DNA from: Chryseobacterium sp. W4I1 | Lineage (GTDB): Bacteria > Bacteroidota > Bacteroidia > Flavobacteriales > Weeksellaceae | Direction of reading: 5' to 3' | Length of the DNA stretch: 64,000 bases | Assembly: GCF_030816115.1 (NCBI RefSeq) | Contig: NZ_JAUSXQ010000001.1 | Location: 4,321,001-4,385,000, forward strand | Shown: piece by piece, positions 18,301 through 26,384 of the stretch | Layout: each line of letters starts with the position of its first letter | How positions within the stretch are numbered: position 1 is the first letter of the stretch | Made by a program: the position numbers and the translations under genes | Notes under the pieces: model-generated | The model's input: only the letters and a program-made list of their open reading frames with translations | Database searches by the model: none | What the model was told of the DNA's origin: nothing

Positions 18301-19726
18301 CGCAACGGTAGCTTCATTAGGATTCTTACCGATGGCAATTTCTACAGGAGCAGGAGCAGAGGTACAGAAACCATTGGCAACTGTAGTCATCGGAGGATTG
18401 GTAACCGCTACATTCCTTACCTTATTTGTTCTGCCGATGCTCTATATTATTTTTAATTCAAAGATTCCACGAAAGATGAATAGAATTAAGCCCATCACTA
18501 CAGTTATTGTTCTTGGATTTCTGATGTTCGGACAGACGTTCAATACGCAGACCAGACAGATTTCCGTAGATCAGGCAGTAGAAATGGCTGCCGAAAACAA
18601 TTTGGTTTTGAAATCAAAAGATCTGAATATAAAATCAGCAGAAGCTTTGAAAGGAACGGCAAAAGAACTTCCCAAATTAAACTTTGAAGCACAGCTTGGA
18701 CAATACAACAGTCCGAAATTCGACCAATCATTTGCCATTTCGCAGAGCATTCCTTTTCCTACGCTGTTCAAAGCAAGGAGAGAATTGATCACTGAAAATA
18801 TAAAAACCAGACAGATTGATAAAGAAGTTTCGGCGAATGAACTGACCAGGCAAGTGAGAACCTATTATTATCAGATCGAATATCTTCAGTACAATAAATT
18901 TAAACTGAAAGATCTTGACAGCCTTTATCAGGATTTTATCAGGATTGCAACAGTAAGATTTAAAGCGGGAGATATCAAGAAGATTGAAATTAATACAGCA
19001 GAAACGCAGAAAGGAGAGATCGGTCTGCTGCTGAACCAGAATGAGGTGTATTTAAACAATGCTTATAAAAATTTAAAGACATTATTGAATACTTCCGAAG
19101 ATTTTGAAGTGCCGCTCAAAAGTGATTACGGGCCTTTGAGAACAGAAAATATCCTTGACAGTTCATCTGTCGCTAATAATCCTATGGTTAAAGCTTTCTA
19201 TAACGAAATGGAAATCGCTGAAAAGAATAAAAATGTAGAAAAATCACAGGGACTTCCCGAATTCAGTCTTGGTCTGACGAGCCAGTCGCTCATAGGTTTT
19301 CATACCAAAAACGGACAGGAGAAATTTTATAATGCAGGAGACCGTTTCAACTCTTTCTCTGTGGGTGTTGCTATTCCGTTGACGTTTGGAGCGACAAAAG
19401 CAAGAATGCAGTCTCTGGAGTATGAAAAACTGGCCGCTGAAACCAATGCAAAGATGAAGCAGAATCAGCTTTCGGCACAACTCGAAAATGCTTTTGCACA
19501 GTATGAGCAGGATCTACAGCAGTATGAATATTATGTAAGTCAGGCCATCCCGAACGCGGAAAAAATTGTAAAAGCAGCCCAGTTAGGCTATAAAACAGGA
19601 GAAATCTCGTATGTAGAATATCTTTTTGCCCTGCAGACCGCCACCAATATTCAGTTGAAGTATTTAGAATCCATTCAGCAGGTCAATCAATCTGTAGTTA
19701 CCATTAATTCAATCATCAATAAATAA
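15365..19726 (+). CDS. cusA: CusA/CzcA-type heavy-metal RND pump fused to a TolC-like outer-membrane channel
   Basis: The 1453-residue protein joins two parts of a tripartite efflux system. Residues 1 to about 1037 are a heavy-metal RND transporter: N-terminal LDKIIKFSIKNK, PIDAVPDITN, and the TM4 segment GAIDFGLIVDGAVIIVEA with its proton-relay Asp residues. From Met1038 a hydrophobic stretch (TTVIVLGFLMFG) leads into a TolC-like domain (SVDQAVEMAAENN, then coiled-coil helices with YYYQIEYLQY and FKAGDIKKIE). No stop or frameshift separates them. Such fusions occur in Bacteroidota. The start is GTG (15365) or the TTG right after it. The adaptor gene follows after 1 nt. Likely substrates are Cu/Ag or Zn/Co/Cd; sequence does not decide. 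Confidence 0.93.
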   Translation: MLDKIIKFSIKNKVVVGIMTLLLIIWGVWSATKLPIDAVPDITNNQVQIITACPTLAGQEVEQLVTFPIEQSIANVPDIQETRSISRFGLSVITVVFKENVDVYFARQLINEQLKLAVEEIPKGVGTPELAPVSTGLGEVYQYILHPKKGSEKKYSAKELRTMQDWIVRRQLNGTPGVAEINSFGGELKQYEVGVNPDRLKAMGVSISDIFTALEKNNQNTGGAYIDKKPNAYFIRGIGFVTSLEDIKNISVKNETGSVPIFIKDVADVRLGSAVRYGALTYNGKVDAVGGVVMMLKGANSNDVVSLIKAKIPTIQKSLPDDVVIEPFLDRTDLVGRAINTVEKNLIEGALIVIFVLVVFLGNLRAGLIVASAIPLSLLFALGMMNVFGVSANLMSLGAIDFGLIVDGAVIIVEATLHHLGVRKSVRNLTQIEMDEEVFLSASKIRSSAAFGEIIILIVYIPILTLAGVEGKMFTPMAKTVGFAILGALILSLTYIPMMSALFLSKKISHKETFSDKMMNFLQKIYQPMLHKAIKVKYIIVSATIFIFVISAFIFKNMGGEFIPQLQEGDYAFHCILPQGSSLSQSIETSMQASRIIKQFDEVKMVVGKTGSAEVPTDPMPPEATDLIVVLKPQKEWKSKKSYTELADEISEKLETIPGVFFEKNQPIQMRFNELMTGIRQDVAVKIFGENLDSLSIYADKVGKIIQTVDGATPPQIERISGLPQINVEYDRTRMANYGLNIEDVNNAVSTAFAGKAAGQVFENERRFDLVVRLDSLHRTNIDDVNNLMISTGTGAQIPLSQVANVSYKLGPAQISREEGKRRIVIGFNVKGRDVQSVVKDIQAKLDQEIKLPSGYYFTYGGQFENLQEASKRLMIAVPVSLFLIFMLLYFTFHSFKQAALIFTAIPMSAIGGVFALLLRDMPFSISAGIGFIALFGVAVLNGIVLIGTFNQLEKDGETDVLKRVYEGTKTRLRPVLMTATVASLGFLPMAISTGAGAEVQKPLATVVIGGLVTATFLTLFVLPMLYIIFNSKIPRKMNRIKPITTVIVLGFLMFGQTFNTQTRQISVDQAVEMAAENNLVLKSKDLNIKSAEALKGTAKELPKLNFEAQLGQYNSPKFDQSFAISQSIPFPTLFKARRELITENIKTRQIDKEVSANELTRQVRTYYYQIEYLQYNKFKLKDLDSLYQDFIRIATVRFKAGDIKKIEINTAETQKGEIGLLLNQNEVYLNNAYKNLKTLLNTSEDFEVPLKSDYGPLRTENILDSSSVANNPMVKAFYNEMEIAEKNKNVEKSQGLPEFSLGLTSQSLIGFHTKNGQEKFYNAGDRFNSFSVGVAIPLTFGATKARMQSLEYEKLAAETNAKMKQNQLSAQLENAFAQYEQDLQQYEYYVSQAIPNAEKIVKAAQLGYKTGEISYVEYLFALQTATNIQLKYLESIQQVNQSVVTINSIINK

Positions 19727-19727
19727 C

Positions 19728-20984
19728 ATGAAAATAAAACACAATATCATATATCTGACCGTCACAGCACTTTTACTTGTAAGCTGCGGAAAAAAAGAAG
19801 CACGGGCCGAAAAACAGGAAGTAATGACTGAAAAAGCTGTGGCCGGCCATGAAGAAGCACCACAGACTATTGCTTCATTAACGGAAGATCAGATCAAATC
19901 GGTCGGAATATCTTTAGGCTCCATAGAAATGAAGGAGCTGACGTCCACTGTCAAAGCGAACGGTCTTCTGAGAGTTCCCAATAACAATAAAGCTACTATC
20001 ACCTCTCTATACGGCGGAGTAATCAAAACCCTGAATGTACAGGTAGGAAGCATTGTGAAAAAAGGACAGGTGATCGCAACCATTGCCAATCCTGAATTTA
20101 TCCGGTTACAGGAAGAATACCTGACCACAAACAGCAGAATTACCTATGCAGAGCAGGAATACAGAAGACAGCGTGAGCTTTTTGATAACGATGCAGGCGC
20201 CAAGAAAAACCTGCAGAGCTCAGATGCAGAGCTTAAAACCCTGAGAACAAAAAAAGCTTCCCTTTTGAGACAGCTTCAGATGATGGGAATCAGTCCGGGG
20301 AAAGTAAATAATGGCAATATGAGATCAGGATTGGTGATTACAGCACCCATTAGCGGAACTGTAAGCAGTATTTCAGCACAGATCGGAAGTTATGTAGATG
20401 TTTCGTCGCCTGTGGCGGAGGTTATCGACAATAATTCTATCCATCTTGATCTGCAGGTTTTTGAAAAAGACCTTCCTAAAATGAGAGTAGGGCAGATCGT
20501 CCATTTCAAACTGACCAATAATCCTGAAATCGAATATGATGCTATGGTGTACAGTGTAGGATCTTCCTTTGAAAACGAAAGCAAGACGGTTTCAGTACAT
20601 GGCACAGTGACGGGTAATAAAGCAGGCCTCATCGACGGGATGAATATCACTGGAATTGTCAGTCTTGATAAAAATACAACCCCTGCCGTTCCTAACGAAG
20701 CCATTGTGGAAGCAGACGGAAAATATTATATTTTTATCCGTACCGATAAAAAGCCGGAGGAATATGAAGAAGAACCTGGCAACGGTCAAAAAGAAGAAAA
20801 AGGAAAGCCTGCACAACAGCAAAAAACTTTGAATTTTGAAAAGGTAGAAGTGATAAAAGGTACCTCAGATATGGGCTATACAGCCATTACAGCTGTAAAG
20901 GGAATTCCTGCTGATGCCAGAATTGTAGTGAAAGGAGCTTTTTTCGTTAATGCTAAACTTTCCAATTCCGGCGATGAGCATTAA
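19728..20984 (+). CDS. Efflux RND periplasmic adaptor (CusB/CzcB family)
   Basis: This membrane-fusion protein would connect the RND pump with the outer-membrane channel encoded by the gene 1 nt upstream. The N-terminus is a lipoprotein signal (LLLVSCGKK). Two lipoyl-like halves (NVQVGSIVKKGQVIATI and ITAPISGTVSSISAQIGSYV, each given in part) flank a helical hairpin, and a beta-barrel follows (LDLQVFEKDLPKM, GMNITGIV). A Glu/Lys-rich loop lies near residues 345-365. The 418-residue length is normal. One transcript with the pump is almost certain. Confidence 0.92.
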   Translation: MKIKHNIIYLTVTALLLVSCGKKEARAEKQEVMTEKAVAGHEEAPQTIASLTEDQIKSVGISLGSIEMKELTSTVKANGLLRVPNNNKATITSLYGGVIKTLNVQVGSIVKKGQVIATIANPEFIRLQEEYLTTNSRITYAEQEYRRQRELFDNDAGAKKNLQSSDAELKTLRTKKASLLRQLQMMGISPGKVNNGNMRSGLVITAPISGTVSSISAQIGSYVDVSSPVAEVIDNNSIHLDLQVFEKDLPKMRVGQIVHFKLTNNPEIEYDAMVYSVGSSFENESKTVSVHGTVTGNKAGLIDGMNITGIVSLDKNTTPAVPNEAIVEADGKYYIFIRTDKKPEEYEEEPGNGQKEEKGKPAQQQKTLNFEKVEVIKGTSDMGYTAITAVKGIPADARIVVKGAFFVNAKLSNSGDEH

Positions 20985-21100
20985 AGGAAATGATCATTTA
21001 TTTATAGAAACAGGCCGGAGAATTACCGATTTTTATGCCTAAATTAGAGGTGTTTATGGTAGTTTTAAGGGTAGTGAAATCTTTAAAAATTAATTTACAA

Positions 21101-21520
21101 ATGAAAAAAGATATAGAAACCAAGCTCATCGATAAAAATACCAAGCCCACCAGCATGAGGATTCTGGTGTATGATTTTTTGAGTACCCAGGAAGCGGCGC
21201 TGTCCCTTTCGGAAGTGGAAAATCATTTTGATAATGCAGACAGGACGACCATTTACCGGACGCTGAAAACGTTTGAAGAAAAAGGAATTGTCCACAGTAT
21301 ACAGGAAAATGCCACTACAAAATACAAATTATGCGATGACGGCTGCGATGAGAAAACCCACAAAGACTGGCATCTGCATTTTTACTGTAAAATATGCAAG
21401 CAGACCACCTGCCGAGAAGATATTTCCTTCCCGGAAGATATTCAGACCCATTTCAGAATTGATGAAATAAGACTTTTTGCCAAAGGAATCTGCGAAAACT
21501 GTCTTGAAAGTTTGCAATAG
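21101..21520 (+). CDS. Fur-family metal-responsive transcriptional regulator
   Basis: This is a Fur-like DNA-binding repressor that senses a metal. I place the start at the ATG 21101 (MKKDIETKL), giving 139 residues; an upstream ATG at 21035 would add 22 residues unlike the family. The winged helix includes ALSLSEVENHF and DRTTIYRTLKTFEEKGIV. The metal-binding half has DWHLHFYCKICKQTTC and a CENC pair near the C-terminus, typical of the structural Zn site. It sits between an RND pump and a P-type ATPase, and a 7-1-7 palindrome is present before both. It probably represses them until metal is in excess. Confidence 0.9.
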   Translation: MKKDIETKLIDKNTKPTSMRILVYDFLSTQEAALSLSEVENHFDNADRTTIYRTLKTFEEKGIVHSIQENATTKYKLCDDGCDEKTHKDWHLHFYCKICKQTTCREDISFPEDIQTHFRIDEIRLFAKGICENCLESLQ

Positions 21521-21527
21521 TATTGCA
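21513..21527 (+). promoter_or_regulatory. Perfect Fur-family-type 7-1-7 operator upstream of the P-type ATPase
   Basis: TGCAATA-G-TATTGCA is a perfect 7-1-7 inverted repeat overlapping the stop codon of the Fur-family gene. A -7-like TAATTTTA starts at 21541, 28 nt from the operator start, the same spacing as before the RND pump. The ATPase starts at 21565. Confidence 0.68.
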
Positions 21528-21564
21528 TTGAGTATAACCTTAATTTTACATCAAAATAGTATTT

Positions 21565-23529
21565 ATGGAAGAATGTTGCAGTACAAAACCCAAAAAGAAA
21601 GAACAGCATACACATGATCATTCCGAAGGAGACGGACATGATCACTCTCACGATACAGGAGACAAAACACCTTTTCAGATGTTCCTTCCTGCCATTATCT
21701 CTTTCGTGCTGTTGCTGATAGGAATAGCATTGGACAATTATATAAAAACGGAATGGTTTACAGGTTGGGTGCGTTTGGTCTGGTATCTGGCAGCCTATAT
21801 TCCTGTAGGATTTCCCGTATTAAAGGAAGCCTACGAAAGTATCGTTCATGGAGATGTCTTTTCTGAATTTTTCCTGATGGGAATTGCCACAGTAGGAGCA
21901 TTTGCAATCGGGGAATATCCCGAAGGAGTTGCTGTAATGCTGTTTTATTCCGTAGGGGAAGTATTCCAGGGAATGGCTGTTTCAAGAGCCAAAGGAAATA
22001 TCAAAGCCTTATTGGATCAACGTCCTGATGAGGTAACCATCATTGAAGACAGCAAACCAAAAACCATTAAAGCCAAAGAAACCAAAATAGGAGACATCAT
22101 CCAATTGAAACCCGGAGAAAAACTAGCTCTTGACGGTGAACTGATGACTGAATCGGCTTCATTCAATACCGCAGCGCTCACAGGTGAAAGCAAACCGGAC
22201 ACTAAAACAAAAGGAGAAGCAGTATTGGCAGGGATGATCAATATGAACAGCATTGCTCTCGTAAAAGTAAATACCGCTTATGAAGACAGCAAGCTGAGTA
22301 AAATTCTGGAACTGGTTCAAAACGCTACCGCGCAGAAGGCCCCGACCGAATTATTCATCAGAAAATTCGCAAAAGTATACACGCCGATTGTCGTATTTCT
22401 AGCCATAGGAATCTGTCTTCTGCCTTTTTTCTTTGTGAATGATTATCAGTTCAGAGACTGGCTGTACAGAGCTTTGATCTTCCTGGTGATCTCATGTCCT
22501 TGTGCATTGGTAATTTCCATTCCGCTGGGATATTTCGGAGGAATTGGAGCGGCAAGCAGAAACGGGATCTTATTTAAAGGAAGTAATTTCTTAGACAGCA
22601 TTGCGGAAATCCAGAATGTGGTGATGGATAAAACCGGAACGATGACGGAAGGCGTATTCAAAGTACAGGAAGTAAACATCAAACCTGAATTCAGTAAAGA
22701 AGAAATCCTGAAACTGGTCAACGCTTTGGAAAGCAAAAGTACCCACCCGGTAGCCACAGCGATCCATAATTATGTAGGCGATATTGATCATACTATTCCC
22801 ATGGAAAATGTGGAAGAAATTGCAGGGCATGGCTTAAAAACTTCAGTCAATGGAAAAGAATTGCTGGTCGGTAATTTTAAGCTGATGGATAAATTCAATA
22901 TCAGCTACGATACCAATCACGCCAATATGGTGTACACGCTTATTGCCATAGCTTATGATCAAAAGTTTGCAGGCTACATCACCATTGCAGACAGTATAAA
23001 AAGTGATGCCAAAGAAACCGTTGACAACCTGCACAGAATGGGCGTAAAAGCCACTATGCTCAGCGGTGATAAAAGTACCGTTGTCAAATATGTGGCAGAC
23101 CAATTGGGTATCGACAGAGCTTTTGGAGATCTATTACCGGAAGACAAAGTCAATAAAGTAAAAGAGATCAAAGCGAAAAATCAAACCGTAGCCTTTGTTG
23201 GTGATGGCGTGAATGATGCTCCGGTAGTGGCACTCAGCGATGTAGGAGTTGCTATGGGAGGACTCGGAAGCGATGCCACGATTGAAACTGCAGATGTCGT
23301 TATCCAGGACGATAAGCCAAGCAAAATCCCAATGGCCATCAATATTGGTAAACAAACCAAAAAGATCGTTTGGCAAAATATTGTCTTAGCCTTTGCCGTA
23401 AAAGCTGTAGTCTTAGCGCTCGGAGCCGGAGGTCTGGCAACGATGTGGGAAGCTGTATTTGCTGATGTAGGAGTAGCGATGCTAGCCATATTAAATGCGG
23501 TGAGGATTCAGAGGATGAAATTTAGTTAG
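21565..23529 (+). CDS. Heavy-metal-translocating P-type ATPase (P1B, Zn/Cd/Co type)
   Basis: This inner-membrane pump exports a metal ion using ATP. The N-terminus is short, with a Cys pair (MEECCSTK) and a His-rich stretch (HTHDHSEGDGHDHSHD) in place of a standard HMA domain. The membrane motif is CPC (Cys311-Pro-Cys313), the phosphorylation site DKTGT starts at Asp355, the nucleotide-binding HP pair lies in STHPVA, and the hinge is GDGVNDAP. The CPC motif and His-rich tail fit Zn/Cd/Co export, but Cu cannot be ruled out. A Fur-family operator precedes it by 38 nt. Confidence 0.93.
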   Translation: MEECCSTKPKKKEQHTHDHSEGDGHDHSHDTGDKTPFQMFLPAIISFVLLLIGIALDNYIKTEWFTGWVRLVWYLAAYIPVGFPVLKEAYESIVHGDVFSEFFLMGIATVGAFAIGEYPEGVAVMLFYSVGEVFQGMAVSRAKGNIKALLDQRPDEVTIIEDSKPKTIKAKETKIGDIIQLKPGEKLALDGELMTESASFNTAALTGESKPDTKTKGEAVLAGMINMNSIALVKVNTAYEDSKLSKILELVQNATAQKAPTELFIRKFAKVYTPIVVFLAIGICLLPFFFVNDYQFRDWLYRALIFLVISCPCALVISIPLGYFGGIGAASRNGILFKGSNFLDSIAEIQNVVMDKTGTMTEGVFKVQEVNIKPEFSKEEILKLVNALESKSTHPVATAIHNYVGDIDHTIPMENVEEIAGHGLKTSVNGKELLVGNFKLMDKFNISYDTNHANMVYTLIAIAYDQKFAGYITIADSIKSDAKETVDNLHRMGVKATMLSGDKSTVVKYVADQLGIDRAFGDLLPEDKVNKVKEIKAKNQTVAFVGDGVNDAPVVALSDVGVAMGGLGSDATIETADVVIQDDKPSKIPMAINIGKQTKKIVWQNIVLAFAVKAVVLALGAGGLATMWEAVFADVGVAMLAILNAVRIQRMKFS

Positions 23530-23743
23530 GTAGCAGGGGTAAGGTAGCAGATGGTAGGTTTTAGGTTGCAGTTAGCAGGTGTCAAATAATAGGTTTTAGG
23601 CTGTAAGATAAAACGACAATTATTAGCATTATAAAAGTTTATCGGAGATAAAATCCTTGCGCCTTACAGCATCCTTTTGTAATATTCTTCGCGCCTTTGC
23701 GATTAAAAACAATACATTATCCGTTAAAAAAATATGAAACACC

Positions 23744-23780
23744 AAACCTTATAGGTTTCCAAAACCTATAAGGTTTTTTT
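23744..23780 (+). terminator. Long-stem hairpin terminator
   Basis: A perfect 15-bp stem AAACCTTATAGGTTT (23744-23758) pairs with 23762-23776 around a 3-nt loop and runs into T7. Its distance of over 200 nt from the ATPase stop suggests it may also be part of a dispersed intergenic repeat. Confidence 0.7.
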
Positions 23781-23918
23781 ATAATAATAAAAAATCTGCA
23801 AAATCCCCATAATCCGCGAGAGGAAAACTATTACAACTACAAGAAACCTTATTTTCCCTAATCTAAAAATAATCAATGACATTCATCATATACTAAGCTA
23901 TAAAATCAATTTGAGTAG

Positions 23919-23926
23919 TATATTTG
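23919..23926 (+). promoter_or_regulatory. -7 promoter element (TATATTTG)
   Basis: TATATTTG matches TAnnTTTG and lies 17 nt before the TTG start of the small Cys protein at 23944. Confidence 0.5.
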
Positions 23927-23943
23927 TACAACAGAACTGAACA

Positions 23944-24306
23944 TTGAGACTTTTTATATCCATATTCATCATTTTTACCATTGCACTACGCCCTGTTTTG
24001 CCATTGGTTAACTATGCCGTGAACTATGATTATATTGTGAAAAACCTCTGTGAAAACAGAAATATTCCTCAGTCAACGTGTAAGGGAAAGTGCTACGTCA
24101 GCAAAGAACTGGCAAAAACAGAAAAGCAGTCCAATAATTCCCAGGTCATCAAAATATCCGTTCTGGATGTTTTTGTTTCTCACGATACCCTTTCATTTTT
24201 AGGTCAGAAAGAATCCGATTCTGAAGATGAGGCTATCCATTCAGATTATAGAATTGATCATACTTCAGAATACTTTTCCAGAATATTCCATCCTCCTTTA
24301 GCTTAG
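23944..24306 (+). CDS. Small membrane or exported protein with CxGKCYVSKELAK motif (paralogue A)
   Basis: The 120-residue protein begins at a TTG. An N-terminal hydrophobic segment (FISIFIIFTIALRPVLPL) is followed by NYAVNYDYI, then LCENRNIPQSTCKGKCYV in parts: a Cys, nine residues, and CKGKC before SKELAKTEK. The rest is polar and ends FSRIFHPPLA. A paralogue lies at 26385 with the same order of motifs. Three Cys close together suggest metal or redox binding. The neighbours (YHS protein, SCO, MbnP/MbnH) point to copper. The function is unknown. Confidence 0.7.
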   Translation: MRLFISIFIIFTIALRPVLPLVNYAVNYDYIVKNLCENRNIPQSTCKGKCYVSKELAKTEKQSNNSQVIKISVLDVFVSHDTLSFLGQKESDSEDEAIHSDYRIDHTSEYFSRIFHPPLA

Positions 24307-24394
24307 TTTCAACTATTCTTTTAGTTTTTATCAAAGCACCTTCGTTTTATGTGGCCTGATGTTGTTTTAAGCAATAGATGGTAAAAACGATGCT

Positions 24395-24402
24395 TATCTT
24401 TG
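24395..24402 (+). promoter_or_regulatory. -7 promoter element (TATCTTTG)
   Basis: TATCTTTG matches TAnnTTTG, 55 nt upstream of the YHS lipoprotein gene. Confidence 0.5.
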
Positions 24403-24457
24403 TGTTAAAAATTAATGTACACATTCATCATACTATCAATTTCAATTTATAATTAAA

Positions 24458-24733
24458 ATGAAATCAAAAATTATTTTAACTGCACTATTGTCAGTTTCAT
24501 TATTAGCCTGTGGTCAGGAAACCCCTAAAGTAAAGCATAAAAAAAGCGCCACATCTTCAAAATCGACTGCTGCGAAAGTAAAATTTGCCAACGCGGAAGA
24601 TCCTATCTGTCACATGAAAACAGAAGATGATATGAAAGATACGGCAGTCTATAAAAATAAAACGTACGGTTTTTGCAGTAGCCTATGCAAGGACGAGTTC
24701 AAAAAAAATCCTGAGAAATATGTCCAAAAATAA
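24458..24733 (+). CDS. YHS-domain lipoprotein
   Basis: The 91-residue product has a lipoprotein signal (SLLACGQE), a Lys/Ser-rich linker and a C-terminal YHS-type domain: DPICHMKTE, then AVYKNKTYGFCSSLCKDEF and NPEKY. The Cys and Met residues are the usual metal-binding positions of the family, which is often found in copper or other metal proteins. The gene overlaps the SCO gene by 14 nt, so both are translated from one mRNA, and a role in presenting copper in the periplasm is plausible but unproven. Confidence 0.87.
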   Translation: MKSKIILTALLSVSLLACGQETPKVKHKKSATSSKSTAAKVKFANAEDPICHMKTEDDMKDTAVYKNKTYGFCSSLCKDEFKKNPEKYVQK

Positions 24734-25403
24734 TAAGGCCAAAAACGGAGCAAAGAGAAAGGTGATCATTCCGATTGCGATTTTTGCCCTGCTGTTTCTG
24801 GGAATAGGTGTTGGAATGGGATATTTCAAGAAGAACCTGTACACCGTAATGAAGGTTCCCGATTTTGAACTCACCGACCAGAATAATAAAAAAATCACCA
24901 ATAAAGATATGCTGGGAAAGGTGTATCTGGTAGAGTTTTTCTTTAGCAGATGTCCTACGATTTGTCCTGTGATGAACCGGAATATGAGATTTATTGAAGA
25001 TGAGGTGAACAGTCCTGAATTCGGGATCATTTCAATAAGTATAGATCCGGAAAATGATACACCTGCCGCATTGAAAGAACATGCTAAAAGTGTAGGTGCA
25101 AAATCTCCTGACTGGCATTTTCTTACCGGAGACAGAGATTATATCGGAAAACTAGCAGACCAATTCAATATCTATGTAGGAGATAAAGAGGACGACAGTG
25201 AAAGTCTTAACCACAGCGGAATGATCGCTTTGGTGGATAAAGAAGGAAATATCCGATGCAGATACAATAAGGACAATATGCCGATCCTGTATTATTCAGG
25301 ATTGAATTACGAAGATCCGGAAGCAAAGACCCCGAAACTCAACGGGAAATACCATCCCGACAGGGAAATATTGATCGAGGATATTAAGAAATTATTGAAA
25401 TAG
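24720..25403 (+). CDS. SCO family protein (copper chaperone / thiol oxidoreductase)
   Basis: SCO proteins deliver copper to cytochrome oxidase CuA or act as thiol-disulfide enzymes. This 227-residue protein has an N-terminal membrane anchor (VIIPIAIFALLFLGIGVGMGY) and a thioredoxin-like fold. The metal ligands are present: CPTIC (Cys78 and Cys82) and the distal His in LNHSGMI. The start at 24720 overlaps the YHS gene by 14 nt. No cytochrome oxidase genes lie in the window, so the client may be elsewhere. Confidence 0.93.
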   Translation: MSKNNKAKNGAKRKVIIPIAIFALLFLGIGVGMGYFKKNLYTVMKVPDFELTDQNNKKITNKDMLGKVYLVEFFFSRCPTICPVMNRNMRFIEDEVNSPEFGIISISIDPENDTPAALKEHAKSVGAKSPDWHFLTGDRDYIGKLADQFNIYVGDKEDDSESLNHSGMIALVDKEGNIRCRYNKDNMPILYYSGLNYEDPEAKTPKLNGKYHPDREILIEDIKKLLK

Positions 25404-25706
25404 AGTTGGGAAATGAAGATGGAAGAATGGAGCTGGAAGTTAATGATGATGATGAATGATGGTCATTAATGTAAATGATTAAAAGACCAATGAAATTGAG
25501 ATCATGGAGTAGAGGAGTCTTCATGCAGAAGATAATGACGGGGATAATGATTGACGGAACTCATGAATGCAGATGGTTAAAAAGATGAGATGAAGAAGTA
25601 TCAATGAAGGAGAGTCATCTTCAGGCAGAAATGTCTTCGTGCTTCCGTCATCCTGCTTCCCTTCTATAAGTATAAAAATATTGTTAAACCATAAAAACAA
25701 AACGTT
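25404..25706. other. Purine-rich intergenic stretch, no gene seen
   Basis: These 303 bases are rich in short ATGATGAATG-, GGAGT- and ATGAAG-like repeats and carry many stops in all frames. No RNA or terminator hairpin stood out. It may be decayed coding DNA. Confidence 0.5.
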
Positions 25707-26381
25707 ATGAAGATTTTGAAAGTAGCAGCTTTAAGTGCCGTATTTGCTGCACAGTTTGCTTTTGCGCAGTTTAAGCAGACACCGCTTCCGTATGCATACA
25801 ATGCACTGGAAGGTTCGGTAGATGCACAGACGATGGAAATTCACTATTCAAAACATGCTGCAGCGTATGTGGCCAATTTGAATAAAGCGATTGCAGGAAC
25901 ACCACAGGAAAAACAAACGCTTTTCCAGATCCTTTCCGGAGTTTCTAAACTGACGCCAGCAGTAAGAAACAATGCTGGTGGACATTACAACCACGAGCTT
26001 TTCTGGACGGTTCTTACACCCGTAAAAAACACGCAGCCTTCTGAAAAGCTGGCTAAGGCGATTACGGAAACTTTCGGAAGTATGGATGCATTCAAAGAAA
26101 AGATCAGCAAGGCTGGTGCAGATCGTTTCGGTTCAGGATGGGCATGGCTTTCTGTGGATAAGAGCGGGAAATTATTCGTTTCTTCTACAGCTAACCAGGA
26201 TAATCCTCTGATGGATGTTGTAGAAGAAAAAGGAACACCGATCTTAGGAATTGATGTTTGGGAACACGCTTATTATTTGAAATACCAGAATAAAAGAGCA
26301 GACTACCTTAATGCCATCTGGAATGTGCTTAACTGGAAAGAAGTGAGCAGAAGATACGATGAAGCTCTAAGCAAGAAATAA
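25707..26381 (+). CDS. Exported Fe/Mn superoxide dismutase
   Basis: This enzyme converts superoxide to peroxide and oxygen. An unusual feature is the signal peptide ([18 protein letters not shown]), which sends it to the periplasm or outside. The mature protein has the family ligands: His in [11 protein letters not shown], His in [13 protein letters not shown], and the [11 protein letters not shown] signature with Asp and His. GSGWAWL is also conserved. The choice between Fe and Mn is not decided here. It lies between the SCO and MbnP regions; 3 nt separate it from the next gene, paralogue B. Confidence 0.94.
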   Translation: MKILKVAALSAVFAAQFAFAQFKQTPLPYAYNALEGSVDAQTMEIHYSKHAAAYVANLNKAIAGTPQEKQTLFQILSGVSKLTPAVRNNAGGHYNHELFWTVLTPVKNTQPSEKLAKAITETFGSMDAFKEKISKAGADRFGSGWAWLSVDKSGKLFVSSTANQDNPLMDVVEEKGTPILGIDVWEHAYYLKYQNKRADYLNAIWNVLNWKEVSRRYDEALSKK

Positions 26382-26384
26382 CAG

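Larger units (their letters stand above)
23530..23943. other. Non-coding stretch with repeat-like intergenic fragments
   Basis: No gene is seen in these 414 bases. The first part carries GTAGCAG- and TAGGTTTTAGG-like degenerate repeats. Near 23690 a GCGCCTTTGCGATTAAAAAC segment, and near 23805 a CTGCAAAATCCCCATAATC segment, resemble short sequences I associate with many flavobacterial intergenic regions. That recollection is unverified. The stretch also holds the hairpin at 23744-23776 and a promoter at 23919. Confidence 0.5.

Noticed and set aside
21035..21100. Upstream start of the Fur-family gene
   Set aside because: The 22 extra residues do not look like the family, and the ATG at 21101 gives the usual N-terminus.
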